Assembly (NCBI RefSeq): GCF_030077735.1 | Contig: NZ_JASJEU010000008.1 | Span: forward strand, 62,001-126,000 | Origin: Gordonibacter faecis | Lineage (GTDB): Bacteria > Actinomycetota > Coriobacteriia > Coriobacteriales > Eggerthellaceae | Direction: 5' to 3' | Length of the DNA: 64,000 nucleotides | Part shown: positions 34,458 to 42,320 of the stretch, one piece after another | Position numbering within the stretch: position 1 is the stretch's first letter | How the letters are laid out: every line of letters starts with the position of its first letter | Translations under genes and position numbers: made by a program | Notes under the pieces: generated by a model | The model's input: the letters and a program-made list of their open reading frames with translations, nothing else | Told to the model about the DNA's origin: nothing | Database searches by the model: none

Positions 34458-35495
34458 GTGGAGATGACGTTCTTCAACGTGCTGTGGTTCTTTCTGATCT
34501 TTGTGCTGATAGGCGGGTACTTTGTCCTTGACGGGTTCGATCTGGGCGCGGGTGTGCTGTATCCGTTCGTGGCGAAGAACGACCACGACAAGGCCGTCGT
34601 GCGCCGCAGCATCGGGCCGGTGTGGGACGGCAATGAGGTGTGGCTGCTTACGGCGGGCGGTGCGCTGTTCGCGGCGTTTGCGCCGGCATACGCCACCACG
34701 TTTTCCGGGTTCTATCTGGCGGTGATGCTGGTGCTGTTTGGCCTGATTGTGCGCGCCGTGGCCGTGGAATTCCGCGGGCATGACCCGCAGTGGGGCCGTG
34801 CATGGGACGGCTGCTTCTTCGTGGGGTCGCTGCTGCCGGCGCTGCTTCTGGGCGTTGCGGTGGGCAACATTTACGCGGGCATTCCCATGAGCGAGGCGGG
34901 CGACTACATCGGTATGCCGCTGTTGGGCCTGATTACGCCCTTCACGCTTCTGTGTGGGCTGTTGGGTTTGGCCATGTTTATGGCGGCCGGTGCGTCCTGG
35001 TTGGCGTTGAAAGCGCCGAAGCCCTCCGACATGCAGGCGCGCGCGGCGAAGCTGCGTTTGCCCTTGCAGATGGCGGCGCTTGTGCTGTTTGTAGTGGTGT
35101 CGGTGTACGGCCACTTCGGCATTCAGCCGGCTATGGATCCGGCGCTTGGTGCGCTGCGCTGGGTGTTCGCGCTTGTTTTTGTGGCAGGTATTGTGGCCTC
35201 CGTGGTGCTGGCGCGGAAGAAGGAAAGCGACCTCGGCGCGTTTTTGGCGCAGTCCGTATCGGCGTTTTCCCTGGTGGGCCTTTTGGCTGCGTCGATGTTC
35301 CCCAACTTGGTAGTGGCATCGGCCGACAGCATTGGCCCGTCCATTACGCTGATGAGCGCCGCGTCCTCGGAGCTGTCGCTCATGTGGATGACCATTATCA
35401 CGTGCGTGGGTCTGCCGTTGGTGCTGGTGTACCACGTGATTATCTACCGTACGTTCCGCGGCCGCGTGAAGGACGATGACCTGGCGCATTACTAA
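34458..35495 (+). CDS. cydB: Cytochrome bd oxidase subunit II
   Basis: 345 aa. It starts 2 nt after cydA (GTG 34458 or ATG 34464) and is translated from the same mRNA. Motifs are GYFVLDGFDLGAGVLYPFVA, RSIGPVWDGNEVWLLTAGGA and RAVAVEFRG, with about eight membrane helices. It pairs with CydA to form the bd oxidase. The operon ends at the terminator at 35564. Confidence 0.97.
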   Translation: MEMTFFNVLWFFLIFVLIGGYFVLDGFDLGAGVLYPFVAKNDHDKAVVRRSIGPVWDGNEVWLLTAGGALFAAFAPAYATTFSGFYLAVMLVLFGLIVRAVAVEFRGHDPQWGRAWDGCFFVGSLLPALLLGVAVGNIYAGIPMSEAGDYIGMPLLGLITPFTLLCGLLGLAMFMAAGASWLALKAPKPSDMQARAAKLRLPLQMAALVLFVVVSVYGHFGIQPAMDPALGALRWVFALVFVAGIVASVVLARKKESDLGAFLAQSVSAFSLVGLLAASMFPNLVVASADSIGPSITLMSAASSELSLMWMTIITCVGLPLVLVYHVIIYRTFRGRVKDDDLAHY

Positions 35496-35563
35496 GTGCC
35501 TGGGGAAGGTGTGCGCGAAGGGCACCCGCGCGCCGTTATGTAAGTAATTAGATCAAAAATCTT

Positions 35564-35594
35564 GAAGGCCGGTTCGTTTTTCGAATCGGCCTTC
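35564..35594 (+). terminator. Terminator of cydAB
   Basis: Arms GAAGGCCGGTTCG and CGAATCGGCCTTC (one G-T pair) around a TTTTT loop; no long T-tract follows. Confidence 0.7.
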
Positions 35595-35715
35595 GTCATC
35601 CTATAGTATAGTAACAAAATTGATTATAGTACGCGCGAGGGGACAACCGGGGGGAGAAGCTCCTGGTTCGATGGCCACAGGGAATGGCCCGCGCCTGAAC
35701 GAGAGGAGAGCCATA

Positions 35716-36873
35716 ATGGCAGATGATTTTGACAAGGAGCCGCAGAAGCCTGAACCTGCCGAGCCCGCGCCAGTGCCCGAGCCTGCTCCGGCAGCCGATC
35801 CCGCGCCTGCCGCTAGCGAACCGGTTCCCGAAGCTGAGCCCACGGCCGCTCCCGAGTCCGCACCCGTGCCTCAGCCCGTCGCTGCACCCGCACCACAGCC
35901 GCCCGCGCCCGGCACGCAGCCCTACCAGCAGCCGCCAACGCAGCCGTATGCGCCGCAGCCGAGTCAGCCGATGCCTTACGGCCAGCAGCCCGCACCTGGT
36001 CAGCCGGTGAATCCCTACGGTCAGCCGGCTCAGCCCTACTACCAGCAGCCCATGCAGAAGAGCGGCAAAGCCACAGGCGCGCTCGTGTGCGGTGTTCTCG
36101 CTATCCTGTTCGCGGGGTTGCCGCTTGTGGGCATCATCCTGGGCATTATTGCCATCGTGATGGCGGGTAAGGCCGTGAAGGAATCGGGCAAGGACGGCAA
36201 AACAACGGGTGGCAAGGTGTGCGGCATCATCGGCATTGTGCTGTCGGTGATTGCGTTCATCCTGTATATCGTGCTGAGTATGGGTGTGCTTGCGTACGTG
36301 GCTTCGCAGTCCGACGCGATCGACCGGACGCCCGTCTCGTCCTCTTCGACGAACGATTCCAGCGTGACTCTGACGGAAGAAGAGCAAAAGGTCCAGACCG
36401 TGGTTCAGACTGAGCTCGACAAGATCAAGAACAAGGACGCCGCATTCATGCAGAAGCTGGCGGCCGAACTCGATGACGAGTTCTCCACTTCATCGGGCTA
36501 TAGCCTTACCGAGCTGGGCGTTGAGCCGATGGCGTTCGCGGAGTGGCTGGTGGCCGACTTCGATTACAAACTGGACGGCGTCTACGCGTTCAGTGATGGC
36601 ACGGGCAGCGCTTACGCCGATGTCACGCTGCGCGACGGGTACGCGTTCCTGAGCGCTTTCCTGAACGATGCGACGGAATTTGCAAACTCTGGCGAGCAGA
36701 TGGACGAAGCTACCGCGAAGGCGCGTCTCGGCGAAATTTTCAACGCCGCGATGGAAAAGACGGCCGATATGACCGACCAGTACATCAGCTTGGAGTTGAA
36801 AAAGACGGGCGACACCTGGGCTGTTGACCAGGACAGCTGGGATGAACAGGTCAGCTACCTTTTCGGTATCTAA
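35716..36873 (+). CDS. DUF4190-like membrane protein with Pro/Gln-rich N-terminus
   Basis: 385 aa. GAGGAGAG precedes ATG 35716. Residues 1-112 are Pro/Ala/Glu-rich, turning into PYQQPP/YGQQP/PYYQQP repeats. A DUF4190-type two-helix membrane unit follows (about 118-215, ALVCGVLAILFAGLPLVGII ... GKVCGIIGIVLSVIAFILYI). The C-terminal about 170 residues are a soluble outer domain (EEEQKVQTVVQTELDKIKNK ... QDSWDEQVSYLFGI) of unknown function. An odd tail shared in style with the genes at 9892 and 40251. Function unknown. Confidence 0.85.
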   Translation: MADDFDKEPQKPEPAEPAPVPEPAPAADPAPAASEPVPEAEPTAAPESAPVPQPVAAPAPQPPAPGTQPYQQPPTQPYAPQPSQPMPYGQQPAPGQPVNPYGQPAQPYYQQPMQKSGKATGALVCGVLAILFAGLPLVGIILGIIAIVMAGKAVKESGKDGKTTGGKVCGIIGIVLSVIAFILYIVLSMGVLAYVASQSDAIDRTPVSSSSTNDSSVTLTEEEQKVQTVVQTELDKIKNKDAAFMQKLAAELDDEFSTSSGYSLTELGVEPMAFAEWLVADFDYKLDGVYAFSDGTGSAYADVTLRDGYAFLSAFLNDATEFANSGEQMDEATAKARLGEIFNAAMEKTADMTDQYISLELKKTGDTWAVDQDSWDEQVSYLFGI

Positions 36874-36922
36874 AGTATCGCTTGCGCGGACATGATTCGA
36901 GCAAGCGATGCGAGTACGTTAT

Positions 36923-36950
36923 GGAAGGCGGGTCACGCGGCTCGCCTTCC
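36923..36950. terminator. Hairpin between convergent DUF4190 and XRE genes
   Basis: GGAAGGCG and CGCCTTCC arms with a 12-nt loop, followed by CGGTTTT on the plus strand. Confidence 0.65.
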
Positions 36951-36987
36951 CGGTTTTCCCGATGAAGAAAGACGATCGAGTGAAGGG

Positions 36988-37254
36988 CTAATTGGCATCG
37001 TTCGGAATGATGCGATCCTCGTCGAAGAAGAATAGTCCCAGCTCAATGCCCAGTCCGTCGGCAAGGCGCGTAAGGGTATCAACGATGGCGTTCTGAAGGC
37101 CGCTTTCGATATCGGCGATGTTAGTGCGGTCGACGCCCGTCATGCGGGCTAGCATGCGAACCGACAGGCCTTGCCGCGTTCGATACATGCGGATGCGCCT
37201 ACCAATGTTGATTCTGGTTTCAGAGGTTGGGATGAATGTAGTGTCGGGCTGCAT
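36988..37254 (-). CDS. XRE-family helix-turn-helix regulator
   Basis: 88 aa. The HTH_3 domain spans about residues 15-72: IGRRIRMYRTRQGLSVRMLA, RMTGVDRTNIADIESGLQNA, then LTRLADGLGIELGLFFFDED. It is a stand-alone small DNA-binding protein, divergent from a second XRE-type gene with the promoters in the about 110-bp gap between them. The target is unknown; local control of the neighbour or itself is a reasonable guess. Confidence 0.88.
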   Translation of the reverse strand: MQPDTTFIPTSETRINIGRRIRMYRTRQGLSVRMLARMTGVDRTNIADIESGLQNAIVDTLTRLADGLGIELGLFFFDEDRIIPNDAN

Positions 37255-37363
37255 TCATCAAGATTATGATATGCTTAGCGAACTTTGGCGGTATGTGTAC
37301 CTCCAGTCACGTGCTGTCAAACCAGGTGAATCCGCAGTTGAGGAAGGGGATGGCGACAACACA

Positions 37364-37633
37364 ATGCCCCTCGTAATCAGGATGGACAAACTCATGCGAA
37401 AGCACGGACTCAGTCTGAACGAGCTTTCGCGGTTGGTGGGTATAACGCCGCCGAATCTCTCGCGCCTGAAAGTGGGAAAGTCCAAGTCAATCCGTTTTTC
37501 GACGCTTGTTCCGTTGTGCGAGCATTTGCAGTGCCAACCGGGCGATTTGATTGTGTTTAAGAAGGCTGAAGACCTCACCGACGACGATGTCGTGTGCACT
37601 ATAGGGGCTCCGCGCGCCCGCAAGAAAAGCTGA
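37364..37633 (+). CDS. YozG-like Cro/CI-type helix-turn-helix protein
   Basis: 89 aa. IRMDKLMRKHGLSLNELSRL, VGITPPNLSRLKVGKSKSIR and CEHLQCQPGDLIVF match the small Cro/CI-like regulators (YozG/HTH_26 type). ATG 37364 follows AGGAAGGGG at a somewhat long 14 nt; the in-frame ATG 37271 overlaps a TATGAT -10 box at 37266-37271 and is unlikely. It ends just before the convergent YqeY gene. Confidence 0.85.
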   Translation: MPLVIRMDKLMRKHGLSLNELSRLVGITPPNLSRLKVGKSKSIRFSTLVPLCEHLQCQPGDLIVFKKAEDLTDDDVVCTIGAPRARKKS

Positions 37634-37656
37634 CGAGCGCGGGAATTCGTTTCATC

Positions 37657-38100
37657 TTATGAGAGGCGGGTGCCCAGCTCTTGTGCTGCGGCAGCCTTGT
37701 CGAAGTTGCCGGACGTCTTCTGCGTGAGCGCACCCATGACGCGCCCCATGTCCTTTTTGGAAGACGCGCCCGTTTCCGCCAGCACTTCCCCAATGAGGGC
37801 GACCAGTTCATCGCCCGAAACTTGCTTGGGCAGATAACCTTCCAAGATAGCCACCTGCTCGGTGAGCATGTCCGTGCGCTCCTGGTCGTTGCCGGCCTTG
37901 ATGGAGCCGTCGAGCGTTTCCTTCGTTTGCTTGATGAGGCGCTTGAGCATGGCGTCCACGTCGGCGTCCGTGATGTCGCGGCGCTCGTTCACTTCGATGT
38001 TTTTAATCTCGCCATGCACCTGGCGCAAGATGGACAGCCGCGGCTTATCCTTCGCCTTCATTGCGGCCTTGATCTCGTCTTTCAGCTCGTCATACTTCAC
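37657..38100 (-). CDS. yqeY: GatB/YqeY domain-containing protein
   Basis: 147 aa. YDELKDEIKAAMKAKDKPRL, LRQVHGEIKNIEVNER, QVAILEGYLPKQVSGDEL and SSKKDMGRVMGALTQKTSGN match the YqeY family, related to the tail domain of GatB amidotransferase. Often encoded near rpsU or dnaG; here it stands alone. The start at GTG 38100 (VKYDEL) matches the usual family N-terminus; a longer GTG at 38124 is possible. The function is unclear, perhaps tRNA-linked. Confidence 0.9.
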   Translation of the reverse strand: MKYDELKDEIKAAMKAKDKPRLSILRQVHGEIKNIEVNERRDITDADVDAMLKRLIKQTKETLDGSIKAGNDQERTDMLTEQVAILEGYLPKQVSGDELVALIGEVLAETGASSKKDMGRVMGALTQKTSGNFDKAAAAQELGTRLS

Positions 38101-38194
38101 GCTACGTCTCACTTTCACTAGCACTCATATCTCACCCCGGAGTATACCCCACACTCACTCTCAAAATGTAACCCCGCTGAACACCTGTCACGTA

Positions 38195-38210
38195 TGTTTC
38201 ACGTGAAACA
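38195..38210. promoter_or_regulatory. parS: parS site 5
   Basis: Perfect TGTTTCACGTGAAACA, upstream of the YqeY gene. Confidence 0.95.
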
Positions 38211-38302
38211 ATAAAAAACGAAAAAATTATTGCTATTACTAGGATTCATTCCCAATAACACCCCTCAAAAAATCAATTTTTCGAAAGTTGCCCCCCAAAA
38301 AA

Positions 38303-38318
38303 TGTTTCACGTGAAACA
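38303..38318. promoter_or_regulatory. parS: parS site 6
   Basis: Perfect TGTTTCACGTGAAACA, 108 bp after site 5. Confidence 0.95.
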
Positions 38319-38450
38319 CGCGCAATAAAAAATCGAACATCAAAAAACGAATGAAAAAGTGAACAAAAAATAAATGGCCAAAAGAGCAACAAAAGAATGA
38401 AAAAAGATAGAGAAAAGGAACAACGAATGGATGACCAAAAGAGCCAGCAA

Positions 38451-38466
38451 TGTTTCACGTGAAACA
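38451..38466. promoter_or_regulatory. parS: parS site 7
   Basis: Perfect TGTTTCACGTGAAACA, 148 bp after site 6. The surrounding 38211-38540 is A/T-rich with no credible gene and contains AAAAAATTATT-type motifs at 38219 and 38487. Confidence 0.95.
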
Positions 38467-38542
38467 ATTTGCGAAAAATCAGTCGATTAAAAAATTATTT
38501 TTATTCGCGATGAAAAAGTTAATGAAAAAATGAATGCAGCTA

Positions 38543-39412
38543 TTAAGACGCCGCCTCAAATTTCCCGTTAACAAGATTCACTTTATTGTTTTGGTTTTGC
38601 TGCAAGATTTCGAGCATTTTTGCTCTTGCATCGGATGTGCTTTGGCCTATTCCTACACCATTGGGGACTTGGTACCACTGACCTTTGCTGCTTTCGCCAA
38701 GAAGTCCGTTGTTGTCGCATATGTAGTAAGCCGTCCAGTCGTTTTTCCTGGGATCCGGATTTGTTCCAGCGTAAAGGAAAGCCGAAGAGGAATTTGCTTC
38801 GAGGCTTTTGAATTCAATATATAAGGTACCTGTCTTATTATTTTTTCCGATGCCCTCAACAGAAGGCCACTCTTTTAAGCCATTCTTTATAGCGTATGCA
38901 ATTCTAATTCCAGAATCTCCCTTTAAGACATTTCCGTATTCATCGACAAGGTCATTTCCGTTTTCATCTTTCTGGTGATACCAACTGCCATCAAAATCTA
39001 AAATGCCCAAATACAATTCTTCGTCCATGCCCAAGCCGTGGATGCTGCATTTTACGGCTATGCCGCCGGTTTCTAGATTGCCCTGAATTGAGTATGATCC
39101 TTTTTTGGGACAGAGGGAGTTGCCGTTGGTTTGGTCGCCTAGTTGCTTCATGCAGTCGATGAGCAGGCCTTCCAAATATCCAGCCTGATCGGCATCTTTG
39201 TTGAACATTGCTTCTATGGTTACCATGCTCTTGAGCGAGCGGCGGTTGGATTCGCAGGTGGCGGCCTCGGCCTTCTCAAGCTGGGTGATGAACGTGGGGA
39301 TGGCAATAGCCACCAGGACGCCGACTATGGCTACTACTACCAGTAGTTCGGCCAAGGTGAAGCCCGCTTCGTGGCGGAGCGGGGCGGGGTGTCGGTTGGT
39401 TGAGGCATGCAT
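38543..39412 (-). CDS. Type IV pilin / pseudopilin-like protein
   Basis: 289 aa. The class III signal RHEAG-FTLAELLVVVAIVG predicts cleavage after Gly17 by a prepilin peptidase and leaves Phe1 and Glu5 in the mature protein, as needed for pilus assembly. The long N-terminal helix is followed by a about 240-aa globular domain with four cysteines. No other pilus genes (pilB, pilC, pilD) lie nearby, so it is an orphan here. The start at ATG 39412 has AAGGAG about 12 nt upstream; ATG 39424 directly abuts it. Confidence 0.9.
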   Translation of the reverse strand: MHASTNRHPAPLRHEAGFTLAELLVVVAIVGVLVAIAIPTFITQLEKAEAATCESNRRSLKSMVTIEAMFNKDADQAGYLEGLLIDCMKQLGDQTNGNSLCPKKGSYSIQGNLETGGIAVKCSIHGLGMDEELYLGILDFDGSWYHQKDENGNDLVDEYGNVLKGDSGIRIAYAIKNGLKEWPSVEGIGKNNKTGTLYIEFKSLEANSSSAFLYAGTNPDPRKNDWTAYYICDNNGLLGESSKGQWYQVPNGVGIGQSTSDARAKMLEILQQNQNNKVNLVNGKFEAAS

Positions 39413-39553
39413 TGTGAAGTTCATCTCCTTCTTGCCAATCTGCATCATACCTGCTCTTCGGCGTGTGTACAACAACAGGGGGAGGGCAAATAATCGTTCA
39501 ACCGAACCGCGTCAGCGATAACTTTCACACGCTAACGGTAAAGTAGCCACACG

Positions 39554-39651
39554 CTTTTGCCCACGAAAAGTCCCGCCCGGCGACGTGTCACAGCTTCGCC
39601 CACGTAAGCCACTCCTGGCGACGCGTCGCATACCTCCGCCCACGAAAGCCC
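39554..39651. repeat. Tandem 40-bp repeat, about 2.5 units
   Basis: Units start at 39554, 39594 and 39634 (partial), each beginning CTTTTGCCCACGAAAAG, CTTCGCCCACGTAAGCC or CTCCGCCCACGAAAGCC, with GGCGACGTGTC/GGCGACGCGTC in the second half. The period is exactly 40 bp with about 65% identity. It lies between divergent pilin and PH-domain genes; no protein is supported here. Confidence 0.75.
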
Positions 39652-39762
39652 TTGTGGGGGAAAGCAAAATCCTTGTTACAGGTGTGGGGTGCACGCGAAG
39701 GTAACCCTGTGCTCTGCTATGATGGTTTCATAACCCAGCAAACCGCTGAACGAGGGACATTC

Positions 39763-40251
39763 ATGAGAGACCTGCCTGCGAACCAACTCAATCCAAAAAT
39801 TAAGAACGTGTGGCGCATCAACGATGCCATCTGGCTGACCGTGGTGTTCATCTGCTGCTTTGTGCCTTTTGCCATTGCGGCAGCCGTGGAGCCGGCCGGT
39901 TGGATAACCATCACGCTGATTGCCATTGCCGTCGTCTACCTTGCGTGCCTCATCATCTGGCTCATCGTGCTGCCGCCCATTCGTTTCGTGCGCTGGCGCT
40001 ACGAGCTGTCGAACGACTACCTGGACATCGCGCGCGGCATCATATGGCGCAAACGCTTCATCATCCCGTTCATTCGCGTGCAGAACACCGACACGCGCCA
40101 AGGCCCCATCCTGCGCGCGTTTGGCCTGTCCAGCGTGACGGTGGCCACGGCGGCCGGCGAACACGAGATTCCCGGTTTGGATGTGGAAACGGCCGATCAG
40201 CTGCGCGATAAGGCGGCCGAACTGGCACGTCTCGCTCAGGAGGACGTGTGA
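39763..40251 (+). CDS. YdbS-like bacterial PH (bPH2) domain membrane protein
   Basis: 162 aa. Two membrane helices (about residues 24-65) precede the bPH2 domain: WRYELSNDYLDIARGIIWRK, FIIPFIRVQNTDTRQGPILR, FGLSSVTVATAAGEHEIPGL. The family is usually encoded with a YdbT-like partner, as here: its TGA overlaps the ATG of the next gene by one base. Function is not known; lipid or envelope association is suggested for these proteins. Confidence 0.9.
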   Translation: MRDLPANQLNPKIKNVWRINDAIWLTVVFICCFVPFAIAAAVEPAGWITITLIAIAVVYLACLIIWLIVLPPIRFVRWRYELSNDYLDIARGIIWRKRFIIPFIRVQNTDTRQGPILRAFGLSSVTVATAAGEHEIPGLDVETADQLRDKAAELARLAQEDV

Positions 40252-42314
40252 TGACCGACTATCCGCAATCGCCTTCTCAGCCGGGCGAGCCGCAGCGACC
40301 GCCGTACCCGCAGCAGCCGCCGTACCCGGACGCGCAAGGCCAGCCACAAACGCAGCCCGCGTACTACCAAAGCGCACCCTATTCGCCGCAACCAGGCGGA
40401 CAGCCTGTGCCCGCGCCCATGCCTGCACAACCGTCCTACCAGCCACCGGCCGTCCCGCAGGAACCTGAGCGCCAGCATGTTCACCACAGCTACATTTGGC
40501 TGGGAAGCATTCAGGTGGGCGTCAGCATCTTTGTTGTCATGGTCATCTCGATGTTCTCAGCTATTGCCGGGGCACTTGCGGAAGGCGAAACCCTCGGGAG
40601 CGACCTGCCCATCGTTCTCTTGGTGATAGGACTGTCGTTCGGTGGGCTGCTGCTCATCATTGGTATTGTGTTTCTGTTCCAATGGTGGTCGTACCGCAAC
40701 CTTTACTACGAGCTGGGGCCCGAGGAATTCAACCTCTACTCTGGCATCTTCAACAAAAAGCGCGTGCACGTGCCCTACCAGCGCATTCAGTCGGTCGACC
40801 AACGCGCGTCGCTGCTCCAGCGCATCTTTGGCGTGTGTACCGTGAGCATTGACACGGCAGGCGGCTCTACGAACAAGGCCGTTTCGGTGCCCTACGTGCA
40901 GAAGTCGAAGGCGGAACAGCTGCGCACGGAACTGTTCGCCCGCAAGCAATTCGTCACGGCGGTGCAGAATGGTATGGACCCGGTGCAAGCCGCCCAGGCG
41001 GTTGCCGCCGCCAGTGGCGTCATGATGCCGCAGGTTGCCCCCAGCGCCCCCGGCCAACCAGGAGCCCCTGGCCAACCGATCGCCCCCGGCGCCCCCACCA
41101 TACCCGGCGCCCCCGCACCCGCCACCGCCAACCTCCCCCACAACGTCCTGGACGCCCCCGCCGAAATCTGGCAAGACGTGCGCGGTGTGTTCGGTGGCGC
41201 AGCCATCGACACCGGACAGGTCACCTACGAGTACGGCCTCAGCAACAAGGAGCTCGTGTTCACCGGCCTGTCAAACAACACGGCCCTGGTGCTTATAATC
41301 ATCGGCGTGCTGGGTGGCGTCGCGCAGTTCGCCGGCGAGATAGTGCCCCTGTTCATGGGAGAGGGTAACCCCCTGGTGAACAGCGTACTCGCCTGGAGCG
41401 CGCAGCTGTTCGGCGGCAGCCTTATCGCCGCAGGCGTCGCAGCGGTGCTGCTGTTCGTGGCGGCGGCCTGGCTCCTTTCCATCATCGGCACGCTTATCTC
41501 GTTCGGCGGCTTCCGCGCGTGTCGCCGCGACAACCGCATCGAGGTGGAGCACGGCCTGCTGCAGCACCAACATCAAAGCGTGTCCATCGACCGTGTGCAG
41601 TCCGTTATGGTGAAGCAAAGCTTCATCCGCCGCCTGCTGGGCTACTGCGAACTGTCGCTCGGCAAGATTGACGCCATGGCTAACAGTTCGGACGAGCAAC
41701 AAAAGAGCCTGACCCAAGGTCTGGTAGTGCACCCCTTCGTCAAGCTGAATCGCGTGCCGGAAATTCTTGCGGGCATCATCCCCGAGTTCGCGGACGTGCC
41801 CGTGGAAAGCACTCCGGTGGCCCCCGTGGCCCTGCGCCGTGCCCTCATCCGTCGCGGCATCATCCAAGGCACGGGCTTCTGGCTGGCCGTGATGGTGGCC
41901 ATCGCGCAGGTGTGCTGCAACCTGTTCATTCCCGCCACCGGCCCCGATGCCGAGGCACTTGCCCTGCTGAACATGGGTGCGTATATAGCCTACGCGCTGT
42001 GCGTCGCGCTGCTGGTGCTTGACCTGATAGGCGCCGTGCTCTGGTTCCGCGGCACCGGCTTCGCCTACAACGAGCGCTTCATGCAGATAAGTAACGGCGG
42101 CTTCTCGCGCGAAACCATCAGTTTCCCGCGCAAGAAAATTCAGTACGGCTCCACCAAAACAAACCCGTTTCAGCGTCGCGCCGGTACCGCCACGGTGAGC
42201 GCGCGCACGGCAGCGGGCGTGGGCGGCACCACCGTTCGTCTGATTGACGCTCGCGCGGAAGATGCTGCGGCATGGCTTGACTGGCTCAAGCCCCGTACAA
42301 ATGTGATAGAGTGA
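40251..42314 (+). CDS. YdbT-like protein with multiple bPH2 domains
   Basis: 687 aa. Start ATG 40251 overlaps the previous stop and follows AGGAGG. N-terminal Pro/Gln/Tyr-rich tail (1-80, PPYPQQPPYPD), then three membrane-helix pairs each followed by a bPH2 domain: about 155-230 (FNLYSGIFNKKRVHVPYQRI), about 420-500 (IEVEHGLLQHQHQSVSIDRV) and about 600-680 (ERFMQISNGGFSRETISFPR). A Pro/Gly/Ala-rich linker (PGQPGAPGQPIAPGAPTIPG) joins the first two. It works presumably with the YdbS-like partner in the membrane; the role is unknown. Confidence 0.9.
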   Translation: MTDYPQSPSQPGEPQRPPYPQQPPYPDAQGQPQTQPAYYQSAPYSPQPGGQPVPAPMPAQPSYQPPAVPQEPERQHVHHSYIWLGSIQVGVSIFVVMVISMFSAIAGALAEGETLGSDLPIVLLVIGLSFGGLLLIIGIVFLFQWWSYRNLYYELGPEEFNLYSGIFNKKRVHVPYQRIQSVDQRASLLQRIFGVCTVSIDTAGGSTNKAVSVPYVQKSKAEQLRTELFARKQFVTAVQNGMDPVQAAQAVAAASGVMMPQVAPSAPGQPGAPGQPIAPGAPTIPGAPAPATANLPHNVLDAPAEIWQDVRGVFGGAAIDTGQVTYEYGLSNKELVFTGLSNNTALVLIIIGVLGGVAQFAGEIVPLFMGEGNPLVNSVLAWSAQLFGGSLIAAGVAAVLLFVAAAWLLSIIGTLISFGGFRACRRDNRIEVEHGLLQHQHQSVSIDRVQSVMVKQSFIRRLLGYCELSLGKIDAMANSSDEQQKSLTQGLVVHPFVKLNRVPEILAGIIPEFADVPVESTPVAPVALRRALIRRGIIQGTGFWLAVMVAIAQVCCNLFIPATGPDAEALALLNMGAYIAYALCVALLVLDLIGAVLWFRGTGFAYNERFMQISNGGFSRETISFPRKKIQYGSTKTNPFQRRAGTATVSARTAAGVGGTTVRLIDARAEDAAAWLDWLKPRTNVIE

Positions 42315-42320
42315 GGCACC

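Noticed and set aside
39554..39651. CRISPR array
   Set aside because: The 40-bp units abut directly with no unique spacers, there are only about 2.5 units and no cas genes are present.
39512..39694. 60-aa frame on the minus strand across the tandem repeat
   Set aside because: Its codons simply translate the 40-bp repeat; no ribosome site and no domain.
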